From Actinomycetes bacterium (GTDB lineage: Bacteria > Actinomycetota > JAICYB01), in assembly GCA_025934435.1 (NCBI GenBank), contig JAICYB010000019.1:1-48729 (forward strand): a stretch of 48,729 bases of DNA, in the 5' to 3' direction. Of the stretch, positions 25,090-31,774 are shown piece after piece. The translations under genes and the position numbers were made by a program. Under the pieces are notes generated by a model that saw nothing but the letters and a program-made list of their open reading frames with translations, had not been told where the DNA came from and did no database searches. Each line of letters starts with the position of its first letter. Position 1 is the first letter of the stretch.

Positions 25090-25448
25090 CGTTTCTGTCC
25101 GCACATGCCGCAGAACTTCGCGCCGTTCGGAAACTCCGCGCCGCACGACTGGCACACGAATTCCGGAAACATCGCGCGCAGGATGGGGCCCGCCTTGCCG
25201 CCGCTGCGAACGATCTTCGCTTCACGCTGGAGCTCGAGTTGCTTGTTCAGGGGCACGTGCGCCTGGCGCTTCGCAACTTCCACGATCTCGGCTGGGCTCA
25301 TTCCGGATTTCCACAGGTGATAGGCGCCCTTGAGAAGCAGTACATCCTGCACGAGCTTCACCAGGTTCGCCGTGCTGTGCTTCTTCGGCCTGTAGGTCGG
25401 AGCGCCGTAATGGGGCAGCCCGCTTATCCATTGACCGTCGTCACCCAT
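25086..25448 (-). CDS. Small zinc-ribbon protein
   Basis: 120 residues from ATG 25448, which follows AAGGG at suitable spacing; the frame extends 13 codons further up without better initiation. The N-terminal part (H-Y-G-A-P-T-Y-R-P-K-K-H) and a central helical region (L-V-K-L-V-Q-D-V-L-L-L-K and M-S-P-A-E-I-V-E-V-A-K) precede a C-terminal zinc ribbon, C-Q-S-C-G-A-E-F-P-N-G-A-K-F-C-G-M-C-G, with four ligand Cys in two CxxC knuckles. Its stop shares the CTAG palindrome with the stop of the convergent anti-sigma-like gene. Nucleic-acid or protein binding is likely; specific role unknown. Confidence 0.72.
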   Translation of the reverse strand: MGDDGQWISGLPHYGAPTYRPKKHSTANLVKLVQDVLLLKGAYHLWKSGMSPAEIVEVAKRQAHVPLNKQLELQREAKIVRSGGKAGPILRAMFPEFVCQSCGAEFPNGAKFCGMCGQKR

Positions 25449-25636
25449 GTCGCCCTTGCCTCTAACTCCGGCGCGTTCCGCGCACATCAGATGTCATCTC
25501 GTGTTGACGGTAGCGCTCGCAAGTGACAGTTCAGCAGAGCGCGTGGGCGCCGCGGCGCAGTTCGGAACGGAGCTCGCGTCCGATCTGCTCGCCCGAGGGC
25601 TTCGTCCTGTGCTGGAACGCATGGCTGATGTGCGTG

Positions 25637-26362
25637 CTAACCGAGCGGCAGACGCTCGAAGATGCGCTGTCCCGCGTGCGCGATCTGATCGTCCGTGAGA
25701 GGGCCCGGCCGCCGGATCAACTGCATGAGTTTCCTCGGCCAGAGGATTCGCACTCCGCGGATGTCGTAACCACGCGTGAGGAATGGCCAGTCCCCGTGGA
25801 CGAAGCAAAGGGCTGACGTGATCGGTGTTGGAAGGTTCAGATCTCTCGTCGCGCGGTCGACGGCAAGGATCTGTGTGGCGAGTTTGTCGACCGCGGACGT
25901 TCTCCTTCTCGATCCGACGTAGAGCTCCAGCCCGGACGGGCTTCGTCTCGTTTCGATACGTCCTTTCCAATGCTTCGTGTCGATCACGTGTACGCCGGAT
26001 CGCGCCACGACGAGGTGGTCGATGTTCGCGGCGCGAGACCCGGGCACACGGAGGTCGTGACGAACGATGAAGCCGTCGTCGCGAAGGTCGTCCAGACGAG
26101 CGCCGACGAACTCTTCTCCTTCGGCGCCCTTCTCCCATCTCGATGCGTCGTCGCGGTGCAGGGCGTTCGTGCGGAGCCGTTCGGACTTCCGCTTCGCGGA
26201 GCGTCCAGCCTCTGAGGTCGTGCTTGCAGGTGTTGCGGCGCATGCGAGGCACTGGACCGTATGGCTGTCTTGGTGCCAGAACGCTCGAGAATGGACGGCA
26301 AGGGCCTTACCGCAGATGGCGCAGACCCCAGCGTACCGAAGCGATATCTGTTTGCCCTCCAC
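25637..26362 (-). CDS. NERD-domain nuclease-like protein with N-terminal zinc finger
   Basis: 241 residues from GTG 26362; there is no strong ribosome-binding site. Residues 13-45 contain C-A-I-C-G-K...H-S-R-A-F-W-H...V-Q-C-L-A-C, a zinc-finger-like pair of CxxC knuckles. Residues about 78-200 form a NERD domain: K-G-A-E-G-E-E-F-V-G, then I-D-H-L-V-V, G-V-H-V-I-D-T-K-H-W-K-G with the PD-(D/E)xK-type Asp and Lys intact, and later A-L-C-F-V-H-G. NERD proteins are predicted DNA/RNA processing enzymes often found in mobile or defence contexts. It lies in an accessory stretch together with toxin-antitoxin pairs; compare the degenerate NERD-like protein at 9110-9460. Confidence 0.82.
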   Translation of the reverse strand: MEGKQISLRYAGVCAICGKALAVHSRAFWHQDSHTVQCLACAATPASTTSEAGRSAKRKSERLRTNALHRDDASRWEKGAEGEEFVGARLDDLRDDGFIVRHDLRVPGSRAANIDHLVVARSGVHVIDTKHWKGRIETRRSPSGLELYVGSRRRTSAVDKLATQILAVDRATRDLNLPTPITSALCFVHGDWPFLTRGYDIRGVRILWPRKLMQLIRRPGPLTDDQIAHAGQRIFERLPLG

Positions 26363-26450
26363 GTTGTTGGTATCGGCAGGTCCGGTAGTCGACCTTTAGC
26401 GCTGTTCTTCTGTTCGATGTCGTAACAGGCGCCGACGATAAAGCGAAGAG

Positions 26451-26831
26451 TTACGGCAGAACTTCGACGATCGCGCGACAACCCGGCACGCCTGCGAGCG
26501 CGACGTCTCGCGTTACGAGATTTATCCCGAATGCTTCGGCTAGGGCGAGATAGAGGCCGTCGTAGATCGTGACGTTGCGTCTCATGTACCAAGCGCGATG
26601 GAGTAACAGTGGGTCCGCGAACCTCATCAGCGGCAGCGCGATCAGGTCGTCGATCGCCTGCGCGGCCGTTCGTTCGTGGAGCTTGCCGCCATGCGTCATG
26701 CGTCGAAGGGCGTGCGCAACCTCCGCTCCGATCAGATGAGGCGCCACGAGATCCTCGCCGCCGATGCGGTCGCTCGACGCGCCAGACGTGAGCAGCGCGT
26801 CCACGAGGACGGATGCGTCGACAACGATCAA
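26451..26831 (-). CDS. VapC-type PIN-domain toxin (ribonuclease)
   Basis: 126 residues. PIN fold with acidic residues at V-V-D-A-S (Asp5), G-A-E-V-A-H (Glu near 37), Y-D-G-L-Y-L-A-L-A (Asp near 91) and L-V-T-R-D (near 109), the metal-binding set of VapC ribonucleases. Start ATG 26831 overlaps the antitoxin stop by 4 bases, the normal arrangement of antitoxin before toxin. VapC toxins cleave RNA, often tRNA; the target here is unknown. Confidence 0.88.
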   Translation of the reverse strand: MIVVDASVLVDALLTSGASSDRIGGEDLVAPHLIGAEVAHALRRMTHGGKLHERTAAQAIDDLIALPLMRFADPLLLHRAWYMRRNVTIYDGLYLALAEAFGINLVTRDVALAGVPGCRAIVEVLP

Positions 26832-27067
26832 CGTTCGTTTCGACCTTCGCGGATCGTTCGGACGATCTCCTCAGACGTCGGGCGTGGGCCGGGAAGCTTG
26901 TGCGCGCGACCAAGCACGTCCATGACGCGTGCGCGGTCGGCGATCCGGTCGAGCTCGGCGAGAAGGAAGCTGTTGAGGGACATGCCCGAGGCGGTCGCCT
27001 GCTTGAGGAGGGCGGCGTGGGTCCTTTTCGAGACGTTGCGGACCTGGATGTTGCTCATGACTTGCAT
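26828..27067 (-). CDS. FitA/VapB-type ribbon-helix-helix antitoxin
   Basis: 79 residues from ATG 27067, chosen because GGGGGAGG lies 4-5 bases upstream; a second ATG three codons later gives M-S-N-I-Q-V-R-N-V, and longer upstream starts run into the operator repeats. The N-terminal I-Q-V-R-N-V-S-K-R-T-H followed by two helices (A-A-L-L-K-Q-A-T-A-S-G-M-S-L-N-S-F) is the ribbon-helix-helix DNA-binding fold of FitA-like antitoxins. The C-terminal tail (P-T-S-E-E-I-V-R-T-I-R) would block the toxin. It probably represses its own operon through the tandem palindromes at 27081-27099. Confidence 0.87.
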   Translation of the reverse strand: MQVMSNIQVRNVSKRTHAALLKQATASGMSLNSFLLAELDRIADRARVMDVLGRAHKLPGPRPTSEEIVRTIREGRNER

Positions 27068-27079
27068 GATACCTCCCCC

Positions 27080-27101
27080 ATGCATGCACCATGCATGCAC
27101 C
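27080..27101. promoter_or_regulatory. Tandem palindromic operator candidate upstream of the toxin-antitoxin operon
   Basis: An 11-bp direct repeat ATGCATGCACC occurs twice (27080-27090 and 27091-27101). Each copy contains the perfect palindrome TGCATGCA (27081-27088 and 27092-27099), spaced 11 bp, one helical turn. It sits just upstream of the antitoxin ribosome-binding site, the usual place for ribbon-helix-helix autorepression. Confidence 0.6.
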
Positions 27102-27181
27102 AACTTCATGCTGCATACGGACGAACGCAGCGCGGGGGAAGCCATCGCGGGACAGCGACCAAACTCGAGGTGACTGTAGGG

Positions 27182-27203
27182 GCCGCTGCTGACAAGCAGC
27201 GGC
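27182..27203. terminator. Strong hairpin downstream of the 73-residue gene
   Basis: GCCGCTGCT (27182-27190), loop GACA, AGCAGCGGC (27195-27203): a perfect 9-bp GC-rich stem. It lies 48 bases beyond the stop of the minus-strand gene at 27251, as a terminator or 3' stabiliser would. No U-tract is present on either strand. Confidence 0.45.
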
Positions 27204-27250
27204 GTTGATTCAGCGTGTGAGCGGCGGGTCGAACTGCGCCGAGCCGATGA

Positions 27251-27472
27251 TCATCTTCGATCCTTACCGGACGACCGTAAACGCATGACGATTGCGCCGG
27301 CGACCACGACCACGGTCGCGAACGTCAGCAGACACGAGCCGCCCGTTACCATGCGGCCGATCTTCCGTTCGCGGCCGCTCTTCGTCCACGGGATCCCCGT
27401 CGCCCTCGAGATCCGGGACTTCGCGGCCGAGATACCTGTGAGGCGCTTCCAAGAGAAGCCGCCGCGATTCAT
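27251..27472 (-). CDS. Small basic protein with one transmembrane helix
   Basis: 73 residues from ATG 27472, preceded by an excellent ribosome-binding site (GAGAGGAGG, 5 bases from the ATG). The first 40 residues are basic and polar: G-G-F-S-W-K-R-L-T-G-I-S near the start, then S-R-A-T-G-I-P-W-T-K-S-G-R-E-R-K-I-G-R. Residues about 45-62 (C-L-L-T-F-A-T-V-V-V-V-A-G-A-I-V) form a transmembrane helix with a short basic end. The first part reminds me of a short conserved segment seen in small actinobacterial hypothetical proteins, but I cannot name a family. Probably a small inner-membrane protein with its basic part in the cytoplasm. Confidence 0.65.
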   Translation of the reverse strand: MNRGGFSWKRLTGISAAKSRISRATGIPWTKSGRERKIGRMVTGGSCLLTFATVVVVAGAIVMRLRSSGKDRR

Positions 27473-27523
27473 ACAACCTCCTCTCTCCACGCCGACGACA
27501 CAAGAACTGAACCGATCGACGCC

Positions 27524-27670
27524 CTATTCGCCGTCTTCCTCGACGTTCGCCGTCACATAGGCTTCGCAGTAACCATCCTCACAGTCGTTTGCGCATCCCT
27601 CGCACTCACCCGGTGCTTCGGCGTGAGCCGCGATTGAATGGCCGCACCAGCAAATCGGAGTTCCCACCAT
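27524..27670 (-). CDS. 48-residue Cys/His-rich (zinc-binding-like) small protein
   Basis: An ATG at 27670 (GTG as next codon) opens 48 codons ending in TAG 27524-27526. The product has an ordered metal-ligand pattern: I-C-W-C-G-H-S-I-A-A-H near residues 6-16, then G-E-C-E-G-C-A-N-D-C (21-30) and G-Y-C-E-A-Y (33-38), with an acidic end. C-x-C-G-H...H...C-x-x-C resembles small zinc-binding proteins common in actinobacteria and their phages. The ribosome-binding site is weak. The non-random Cys/His spacing, rare in random frames, is my reason to call it; it fills the otherwise geneless stretch 27473-27756. Confidence 0.5.
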   Translation of the reverse strand: MVGTPICWCGHSIAAHAEAPGECEGCANDCEDGYCEAYVTANVEEDGE

Positions 27671-27756
27671 TCGATCGTCTCGATCCCGCATTCGGATTGT
27701 CAACGGCCAGCTCTCAAGACAAATCTCCGGTCCCGTAAGATCGTGCTCGGCCGAGT

Positions 27757-29670
27757 TTGGAGAGGGACTTGCCCGCGGAGAATGAGTCCTGGGGGTGGGG
27801 AGGTAGCGTCGAAGAGTTCCTGGCTTGCGACGCGGATAAATTTCTCGACGCCCTATCGGCGCACCACTGGCGCCTCCTGAATATGCGCCCGTCCGAGCTT
27901 CAAATCTCGGTTTGGCGGGAGGAGCATGTCGCGATGTCCGACGCGCTCAGTGCATGTCTGATCGCTGGGCTCGACACAAACAGCTGGAGCATTGTCTTTG
28001 AGTATGAGTTGCCGTTCGAGAACGGGAGAAGGCCTGACGTCGTTGTGCTGGCCGGAGCTTCGATAGTCGTTATTGAATTCAAGTCAGCGCCTCAGTATTA
28101 CCAGGCGCACGCCGATCAGGTAGAGGCATATGCGCGCGACATTCTCGAGTATCACGAGGCGTCTCGCGGGCGAAACGTTACTCCCGTTCTGGTCCTACGT
28201 GACGTCTCCGCCGTTCGCGGTGGCGCAGGACCAGTTCGTCTTACGGATCCTGGCGGTATTGATGGAGAGCTCAGCGCGAACTGCCGCGAGGGCTCAATTG
28301 ACTTAGGCCTGTGGTTGCGCTCGGCATATGCACCGCTTCCGACGCTTGTTGCTGCGGCCCGCCGAATCTTCCGCCACGAAGCGCTTCCCCATGTGCGACG
28401 TGCGTTGTCCCACGGCGTGCCGCGCACGGTTGAGTTGGTGCGAGGTATTTCAGATCATTGCGAGTTGCGAGCCGAACGGGCGCTTGTGTTGGTGACGGGA
28501 GTGCCGGGCGCGGGGAAGACGCTCGTTGGACTACGGGCCGTCTACGAACGTTCAGACATCGAGGCGAAAGCCACGTTTCTTTCGGGAAATGGTCCGCTGG
28601 TGAAGGTGCTTCAGGATGCGCTGAAGAGTCGCGTCTTCGTTCGCGACCTTCACGCATTCATCAAGACCTTCGGTATCCAGGGCAAGACTCCCAGTCAGCA
28701 TCTGATCGTCTTTGACGAGGCGCAACGGGCGTGGGATCGACGGCAGATGCACAGGAAGCACGGTATCGATCGATCGGAGCCCGACCTCCTCATCGAAGCC
28801 GCCGAGCGTGTCCCCGGTTGGTCGGTGATCGTCGGGTTGGTGGGCGAAGGTCAAGAAATCCATACCGGCGAGGAATCAGGGCTGACCCAGTGGCGCGATG
28901 CGCTGCTCGGGAGAAGCGAGACCTGGCATGTCTACTGCCCACCGCATGTTGAAGAACTCTTCGACGGGCTCCGTGTTGATGCGAAGTCGAATCTCGTCCT
29001 CCCTGTGTCCTTGCGAAGCCACCGCGCGGAGGACCTTCACGAATGGGTTCGCAGAGTCCTTCGTGGTGGGCTCGACATGGCAGCGCAGCTCGCAAGTCGT
29101 TTTGCGACCGATGACTCTTACCATCTCTACCTGACGCGTGAGCTCTCCGACGCCCGTGAGTACGTTCGAATTCGGTACGCAGATGAGCCGGACAAGACCT
29201 ACGGGCTGATGGCATCGTCGCACTCGTGGAGATTCTTTGAACCTCAAGGAATACGGCACGGCTTTCGTGATTCTCAGCGGCTAAATGTCGCGCGCTGGTT
29301 CAACGCGAGCGCCGACGATCCCGAATCAGGATGTGCTCTCCAGGTTCCCGTAACCGAATTCCAGTGCCAAGGTCTCGAGGTAGACATGCCGATTGTCTGT
29401 TGGGGGACCGACTACGCCTGGCACGGCGGGCAATGGATAAAGAAGCCCATCCAGCGGAGACCTCCGCTCGATCATCCCGATCAGATTTTGGAAAACGCGT
29501 ATCGAGTTCTACTGACTCGGGGTCGAGACGGTGTTGTGATCTTCGTCCCGCCGGTCGCTGAGTTAGATGAAACCGTCGGTGCCTTAATTGGTTCAGGCGT
29601 TGAGCCGCTTCCCGAGCCATCGCAGCTACCAGGACAACGCCCGATCGCGGGAGCGGGCGTCAGCGCGTAG
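27757..29670 (+). CDS. DUF2075/Schlafen-group-3-type helicase with N-terminal PD-(D/E)xK-like domain
   Basis: 637 residues from TTG 27757; the in-frame TTG 27769, right after GGAGAGG, is an alternative start. N-terminal domain (about 60-150) carries Asp94 (R-P-D-V-V-V-L) and Glu107-Phe-Lys109 (V-I-E-F-K-S-A), a PD-(D/E)xK nuclease-like pair. Residues about 235-600 are a P-loop NTPase of the DUF2075 group: Walker A G-V-P-G-A-G-K-T (248-255), Walker B V-F-D-E-A-Q-R-A-W (318-326), and C-terminal helicase-like motifs (E-F-Q-C-Q-G-L-E-V-D and N-A-Y-R-V-L-L-T-R-G-R-D-G). Codon use is noticeably richer in A and T than in neighbouring genes (e.g. attgtctttgagtatgag), suggesting recent acquisition. 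Homologues are often found in defence or mobile settings. Function unproven. Confidence 0.85.
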   Translation: MERDLPAENESWGWGGSVEEFLACDADKFLDALSAHHWRLLNMRPSELQISVWREEHVAMSDALSACLIAGLDTNSWSIVFEYELPFENGRRPDVVVLAGASIVVIEFKSAPQYYQAHADQVEAYARDILEYHEASRGRNVTPVLVLRDVSAVRGGAGPVRLTDPGGIDGELSANCREGSIDLGLWLRSAYAPLPTLVAAARRIFRHEALPHVRRALSHGVPRTVELVRGISDHCELRAERALVLVTGVPGAGKTLVGLRAVYERSDIEAKATFLSGNGPLVKVLQDALKSRVFVRDLHAFIKTFGIQGKTPSQHLIVFDEAQRAWDRRQMHRKHGIDRSEPDLLIEAAERVPGWSVIVGLVGEGQEIHTGEESGLTQWRDALLGRSETWHVYCPPHVEELFDGLRVDAKSNLVLPVSLRSHRAEDLHEWVRRVLRGGLDMAAQLASRFATDDSYHLYLTRELSDAREYVRIRYADEPDKTYGLMASSHSWRFFEPQGIRHGFRDSQRLNVARWFNASADDPESGCALQVPVTEFQCQGLEVDMPIVCWGTDYAWHGGQWIKKPIQRRPPLDHPDQILENAYRVLLTRGRDGVVIFVPPVAELDETVGALIGSGVEPLPEPSQLPGQRPIAGAGVSA

Positions 29671-29690
29671 CGGGCACGCCGCCCAGCCCC

Positions 29691-30248
29691 TCAAGCTGTG
29701 ATCGCGCGGATCCGCTCCGCGACTTCAAGCGCCAGCGGATCCATCGGGACGGCCCCCAGTGCGAGCAACTTCGTCACGTCACCCTCCACCTGGATCTTCC
29801 CCGTCGCGAACATCTGCATCGCCGCGGTCGCGTCCGCATCGACCAGGATCGCGCGCGCGGCGGCGTAGGGGAGCGTCACGGTCACCTCGGCCCCCTCGAT
29901 GTGCTCCAGCTCGAACTCGACCGTCCCCGAAGTCGTATCCGTATGCGCGAGGATCGGCGAAGACGACGACGGGACGTCCGTCACGACGTAGTTCACCTTC
30001 ATCGCCGGCGGCGGGATCGTCTCGCGGCCCGCGTACTCCTCGCGGATCTCGCGCGCGGCCGCGATCCACTCCGCCGACAGAAACTCGAGCGAGCCCGGCG
30101 GCGTCGGATCGATCACGCGGAGCACGCGCTGCGTCGCACCAACGACCGCCGGTGGCAATCCGACGGTCCCGACGAGCGCGCGCAGCGATGCGGCCGTTAC
30201 GGCACGCGTGATCGGGAAGAACCACCACGGCAACCGGCGCTCTGTCAC
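29691..30248 (-). CDS. SCP2 sterol-carrier-domain protein
   Basis: 185 residues from ATG 30248. The N-terminal 60 residues are hydrophobic/basic (R-R-L-P-W-W-F-F-P-I-T-R), without a clear signal peptide. The C-terminal about 115 residues fit the SCP2 sterol-transfer fold: M-K-V-N-Y-V-V-T-D-V-P, V-E-F-E-L-E-H-I-E-G-A-E-V-T-V-T-L, and the typical end A-A-M-Q-M-F-A-T-G-K-I-Q-V-E-G-D-V-T-K-L. Binds a hydrophobic ligand (lipid, acyl-CoA or sterol); the partner is unknown. Divergent from the next gene. Confidence 0.82.
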   Translation of the reverse strand: MTERRLPWWFFPITRAVTAASLRALVGTVGLPPAVVGATQRVLRVIDPTPPGSLEFLSAEWIAAAREIREEYAGRETIPPPAMKVNYVVTDVPSSSSPILAHTDTTSGTVEFELEHIEGAEVTVTLPYAAARAILVDADATAAMQMFATGKIQVEGDVTKLLALGAVPMDPLALEVAERIRAITA

Positions 30249-30302
30249 TACCGCACCCTACGCTTCTCCCGTTCTTCCCCATGAACCGCTGGAGGTCTTC
30301 GC

Positions 30303-30818
30303 ATGGGGATGGAACGACGCATCGTCACCGCACTCTCGATCCTGAGCGAGCTCTTCGAATCCGCCCTCGGCTTCGACGACCTCGGCTCCCTCGACCACGA
30401 CGTCCTGTGCGATCAGGTCGACGCCGCCGGGCGCCACGTCACCGCCGCGCTCTTCGCGCATCGTCCGGAGCTCGCGAAGCTCAAACCCGAGCGCCGCGTC
30501 CCGCATCTCGACCGTCTCTTCGAGCGATATCCGATGGCCCCCGACACCGACGACGTCGCCGCACTCGCCATGCACGCCTACGACGAGCTCGCGGAGATCC
30601 TCGCCCGCACGCACAACCCGCGCATCCACAGCGAGACCGACTACGCGATGTCGCATCTCGACGTCGTCCTGCTCCTGCTCGATCCGAAGATGTACGACCA
30701 AGCTCTTGAAACGGCTTCCGCCGACGACCGCATCCGCATCGCCGCGCAGGCCGAGCAGGTCGAGTTGATGCTCGAAGAGGCGCGAGCCGTCCTCGGAGAG
30801 GACTTCTCAGATGTATAA
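30303..30818 (+). CDS. Hypothetical alpha-helical protein
   Basis: 171 residues; ATG 30303 follows GGAGG at good spacing. The protein is helical and slightly acidic, without signal peptide or transmembrane helix. Recognisable features are L-S-I-L-S-E-L-F-E-S-A-L-G-F-D-D-L near the start and H-L-D-V-V-L-L-L-L-D-P-K-M-Y-D near residue 118. No family identified. It ends 5 bases before the second antitoxin gene, whose upstream repeats overlap its last codons. Confidence 0.65.
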   Translation: MGMERRIVTALSILSELFESALGFDDLGSLDHDVLCDQVDAAGRHVTAALFAHRPELAKLKPERRVPHLDRLFERYPMAPDTDDVAALAMHAYDELAEILARTHNPRIHSETDYAMSHLDVVLLLLDPKMYDQALETASADDRIRIAAQAEQVELMLEEARAVLGEDFSDV

Positions 30819-30850
30819 GATAGATGTATATGCGGCGGACGCAGATGTAT
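30809..30850. promoter_or_regulatory. Three AGATGTAT direct repeats at the start of the second toxin-antitoxin pair
   Basis: AGATGTATA at 30809-30817 and 30822-30830, and AGATGTAT at 30843-30850. They span the end of the upstream gene, the gap and the first codons of the antitoxin. This AT-rich repeat in GC-rich DNA may be the operator bound by the ribbon-helix-helix antitoxin, and the TATA-like cores may also serve as promoter. The third copy encodes part of the antitoxin itself, which weakens it. Confidence 0.4.
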
Positions 30851-31090
30851 CTCACGGATGAGCAACGCAGACGCCTCAAACGGCGCGCGGACGATACGGG
30901 CTCGTCGGAAGCCGAGGTGATCCGATCGATCTTGGACGAAGCGCTCGGCATCGACTCGGGAACGAGCGACGCGGTCGCCGCCGTCCTGGCGACCGCCGGG
31001 ATCTGTAGGGACTATCCCGATTGGCCGGAGTGGCTCCGCGACATACGTGGCCGGACGTTCGAAGAGAGACGACAAGACCTCGGGCCGTGA
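30824..31090 (+). CDS. VapB-type ribbon-helix-helix antitoxin
   Basis: 88 residues; ATGs at 30824 and 30830 are both possible starts, with no clear ribosome-binding site. The segment R-T-Q-M-Y-L-T-D-E-Q-R-R-R-L-K-R-R-A followed by G-S-S-E-A-E-V-I-R-S-I-L-D-E-A-L is the ribbon-helix-helix fold of VapB antitoxins. The C-terminal part (W-P-E-W-L-R-D-I-R-G-R-T-F-E-E-R) would wrap the toxin. It overlaps the toxin start by 4 bases (GTGA). Confidence 0.82.
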   Translation: MYMRRTQMYLTDEQRRRLKRRADDTGSSEAEVIRSILDEALGIDSGTSDAVAAVLATAGICRDYPDWPEWLRDIRGRTFEERRQDLGP

Positions 31091-31461
31091 CCGTCTTCGA
31101 CTCGACGATATTGATCGCCCATCTCCGGGGCATCGAGGCGGCGACGGCCCTGGTCGCCGGCGCCGTGCGGTCGAGCGCTGCGTCCGCGTCTGTGCTCTGT
31201 CGCGTCGAGATCGAGGGTGCGATGCGCACGCACGAACGCGCGGACGTCGCTCGATTGTTCGCAGCGATCCAGATCGAGCCGGTGAGCGATCTCATCGCGG
31301 CCCGAGCCGGCGAGTTCGCGCGGCGCTTCCGTCGCTCGCACCCGGGCATCGACCTTGTCGATTACGTCATCGCGGCAACCGCGGACGTCCTCGACGCCGA
31401 GCTCGCGACCTTGAACGTCAAGAACTTCCCGATGTTCAAACGGCTCCGTCCGGCGTTCTGA
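31087..31461 (+). CDS. VapC-type PIN-domain toxin
   Basis: 124 residues from GTG 31087, which overlaps the antitoxin stop; longer upstream starts in the same frame run inside the antitoxin and lack homology. PIN motifs: V-F-D-S-T (Asp5), C-R-V-E-I-E-G-A (Glu near 41), G-I-D-L-V-D-Y-V-I-A-A-T-A (Asp near 93), and A-T-L-N-V-K-N-F-P-M-F at the end, where the fourth acidic position is replaced by Asn. Predicted metal-dependent ribonuclease. Followed by the hairpin at 31472-31493. Confidence 0.85.
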   Translation: MTVFDSTILIAHLRGIEAATALVAGAVRSSAASASVLCRVEIEGAMRTHERADVARLFAAIQIEPVSDLIAARAGEFARRFRRSHPGIDLVDYVIAATADVLDAELATLNVKNFPMFKRLRPAF

Positions 31462-31471
31462 GAAAGCGAAA

Positions 31472-31493
31472 GGCCCCGGCCGAGACCGGGGCC
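31472..31493 (+). terminator. GC-rich hairpin terminator after the toxin-antitoxin pair
   Basis: GGCCCCGG (31472-31479), loop CCGAGA, CCGGGGCC (31486-31493), beginning 10 bases after the toxin stop. A strong 8-bp stem, with no U-tract but in the expected place. Confidence 0.65.
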
Positions 31494-31774
31494 CTCCGTT
31501 GGTCAGAGCCCGAGGGTCAAAGGTTCGTTCGCTTCGTCCTCCGGTTGCCCGGAAGTCGTGCGCCCTTCCCCTTCTCACCAGCGGAGGTGCTGACCTTCCG
31601 ACTGGGCCCGAGGGCTTCGTCGGACGATCCCGTGACGTCTTGCCGGTGCGCCTTGCGGCGTCTCGGCGGTGTCGTTCGGTAACCGCAAGGAGAAATTAGA
31701 ACGACCCGCCTGTGAATCGCTAGAGCGAAAAACTGTGAATTTCGGACGAGTTTCTGTGGATAACTTGTTCATCT
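31494..31774. other. Gap without a supported gene
   Basis: Together with the hairpin this makes a 313-base stretch between the toxin and the acetyltransferase. Short frames on both strands have no family-like content. The minus strand holds an open basic frame (with K-G-A-R-L-P-G-N-R-R-T-K-R-T-N-L at its end) that lacks any start codon, so I do not call it. The last 65 bases are AT-richer and contain three TGTGNAT boxes. Confidence 0.5.
31711..31763. promoter_or_regulatory. Three TGTGNAT repeats, one a perfect DnaA-box match
   Basis: TGTGAATCG (31711-31719), TGTGAATTT (31734-31742) and TGTGGATAA (31755-31763), at 23 and 21 bp spacing. The last is the exact complement of TTATCCACA, the consensus DnaA box; the first two match 7 of 9 positions. 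They precede the acetyltransferase start by 12-64 bases and could be DnaA sites or sites for another repressor. None of the usual replication-origin genes is nearby. Confidence 0.4.

Noticed and set aside
25637..31461. A defined mobile element
   Set aside because: No integrase, transposase, terminal inverted repeats or tRNA/att site was found, so only an accessory character is claimed.
31495..31690. Basic minus-strand frame with an R-R-T-K-R-T-N-L end, resembling a small ribosomal-type protein
   Set aside because: There is no ATG, GTG or TTG in frame before a stop, and no known family match.
31711..31763. Replication origin
   Set aside because: Only one perfect DnaA box and none of dnaA, dnaN, rpmH, parA or parB nearby.
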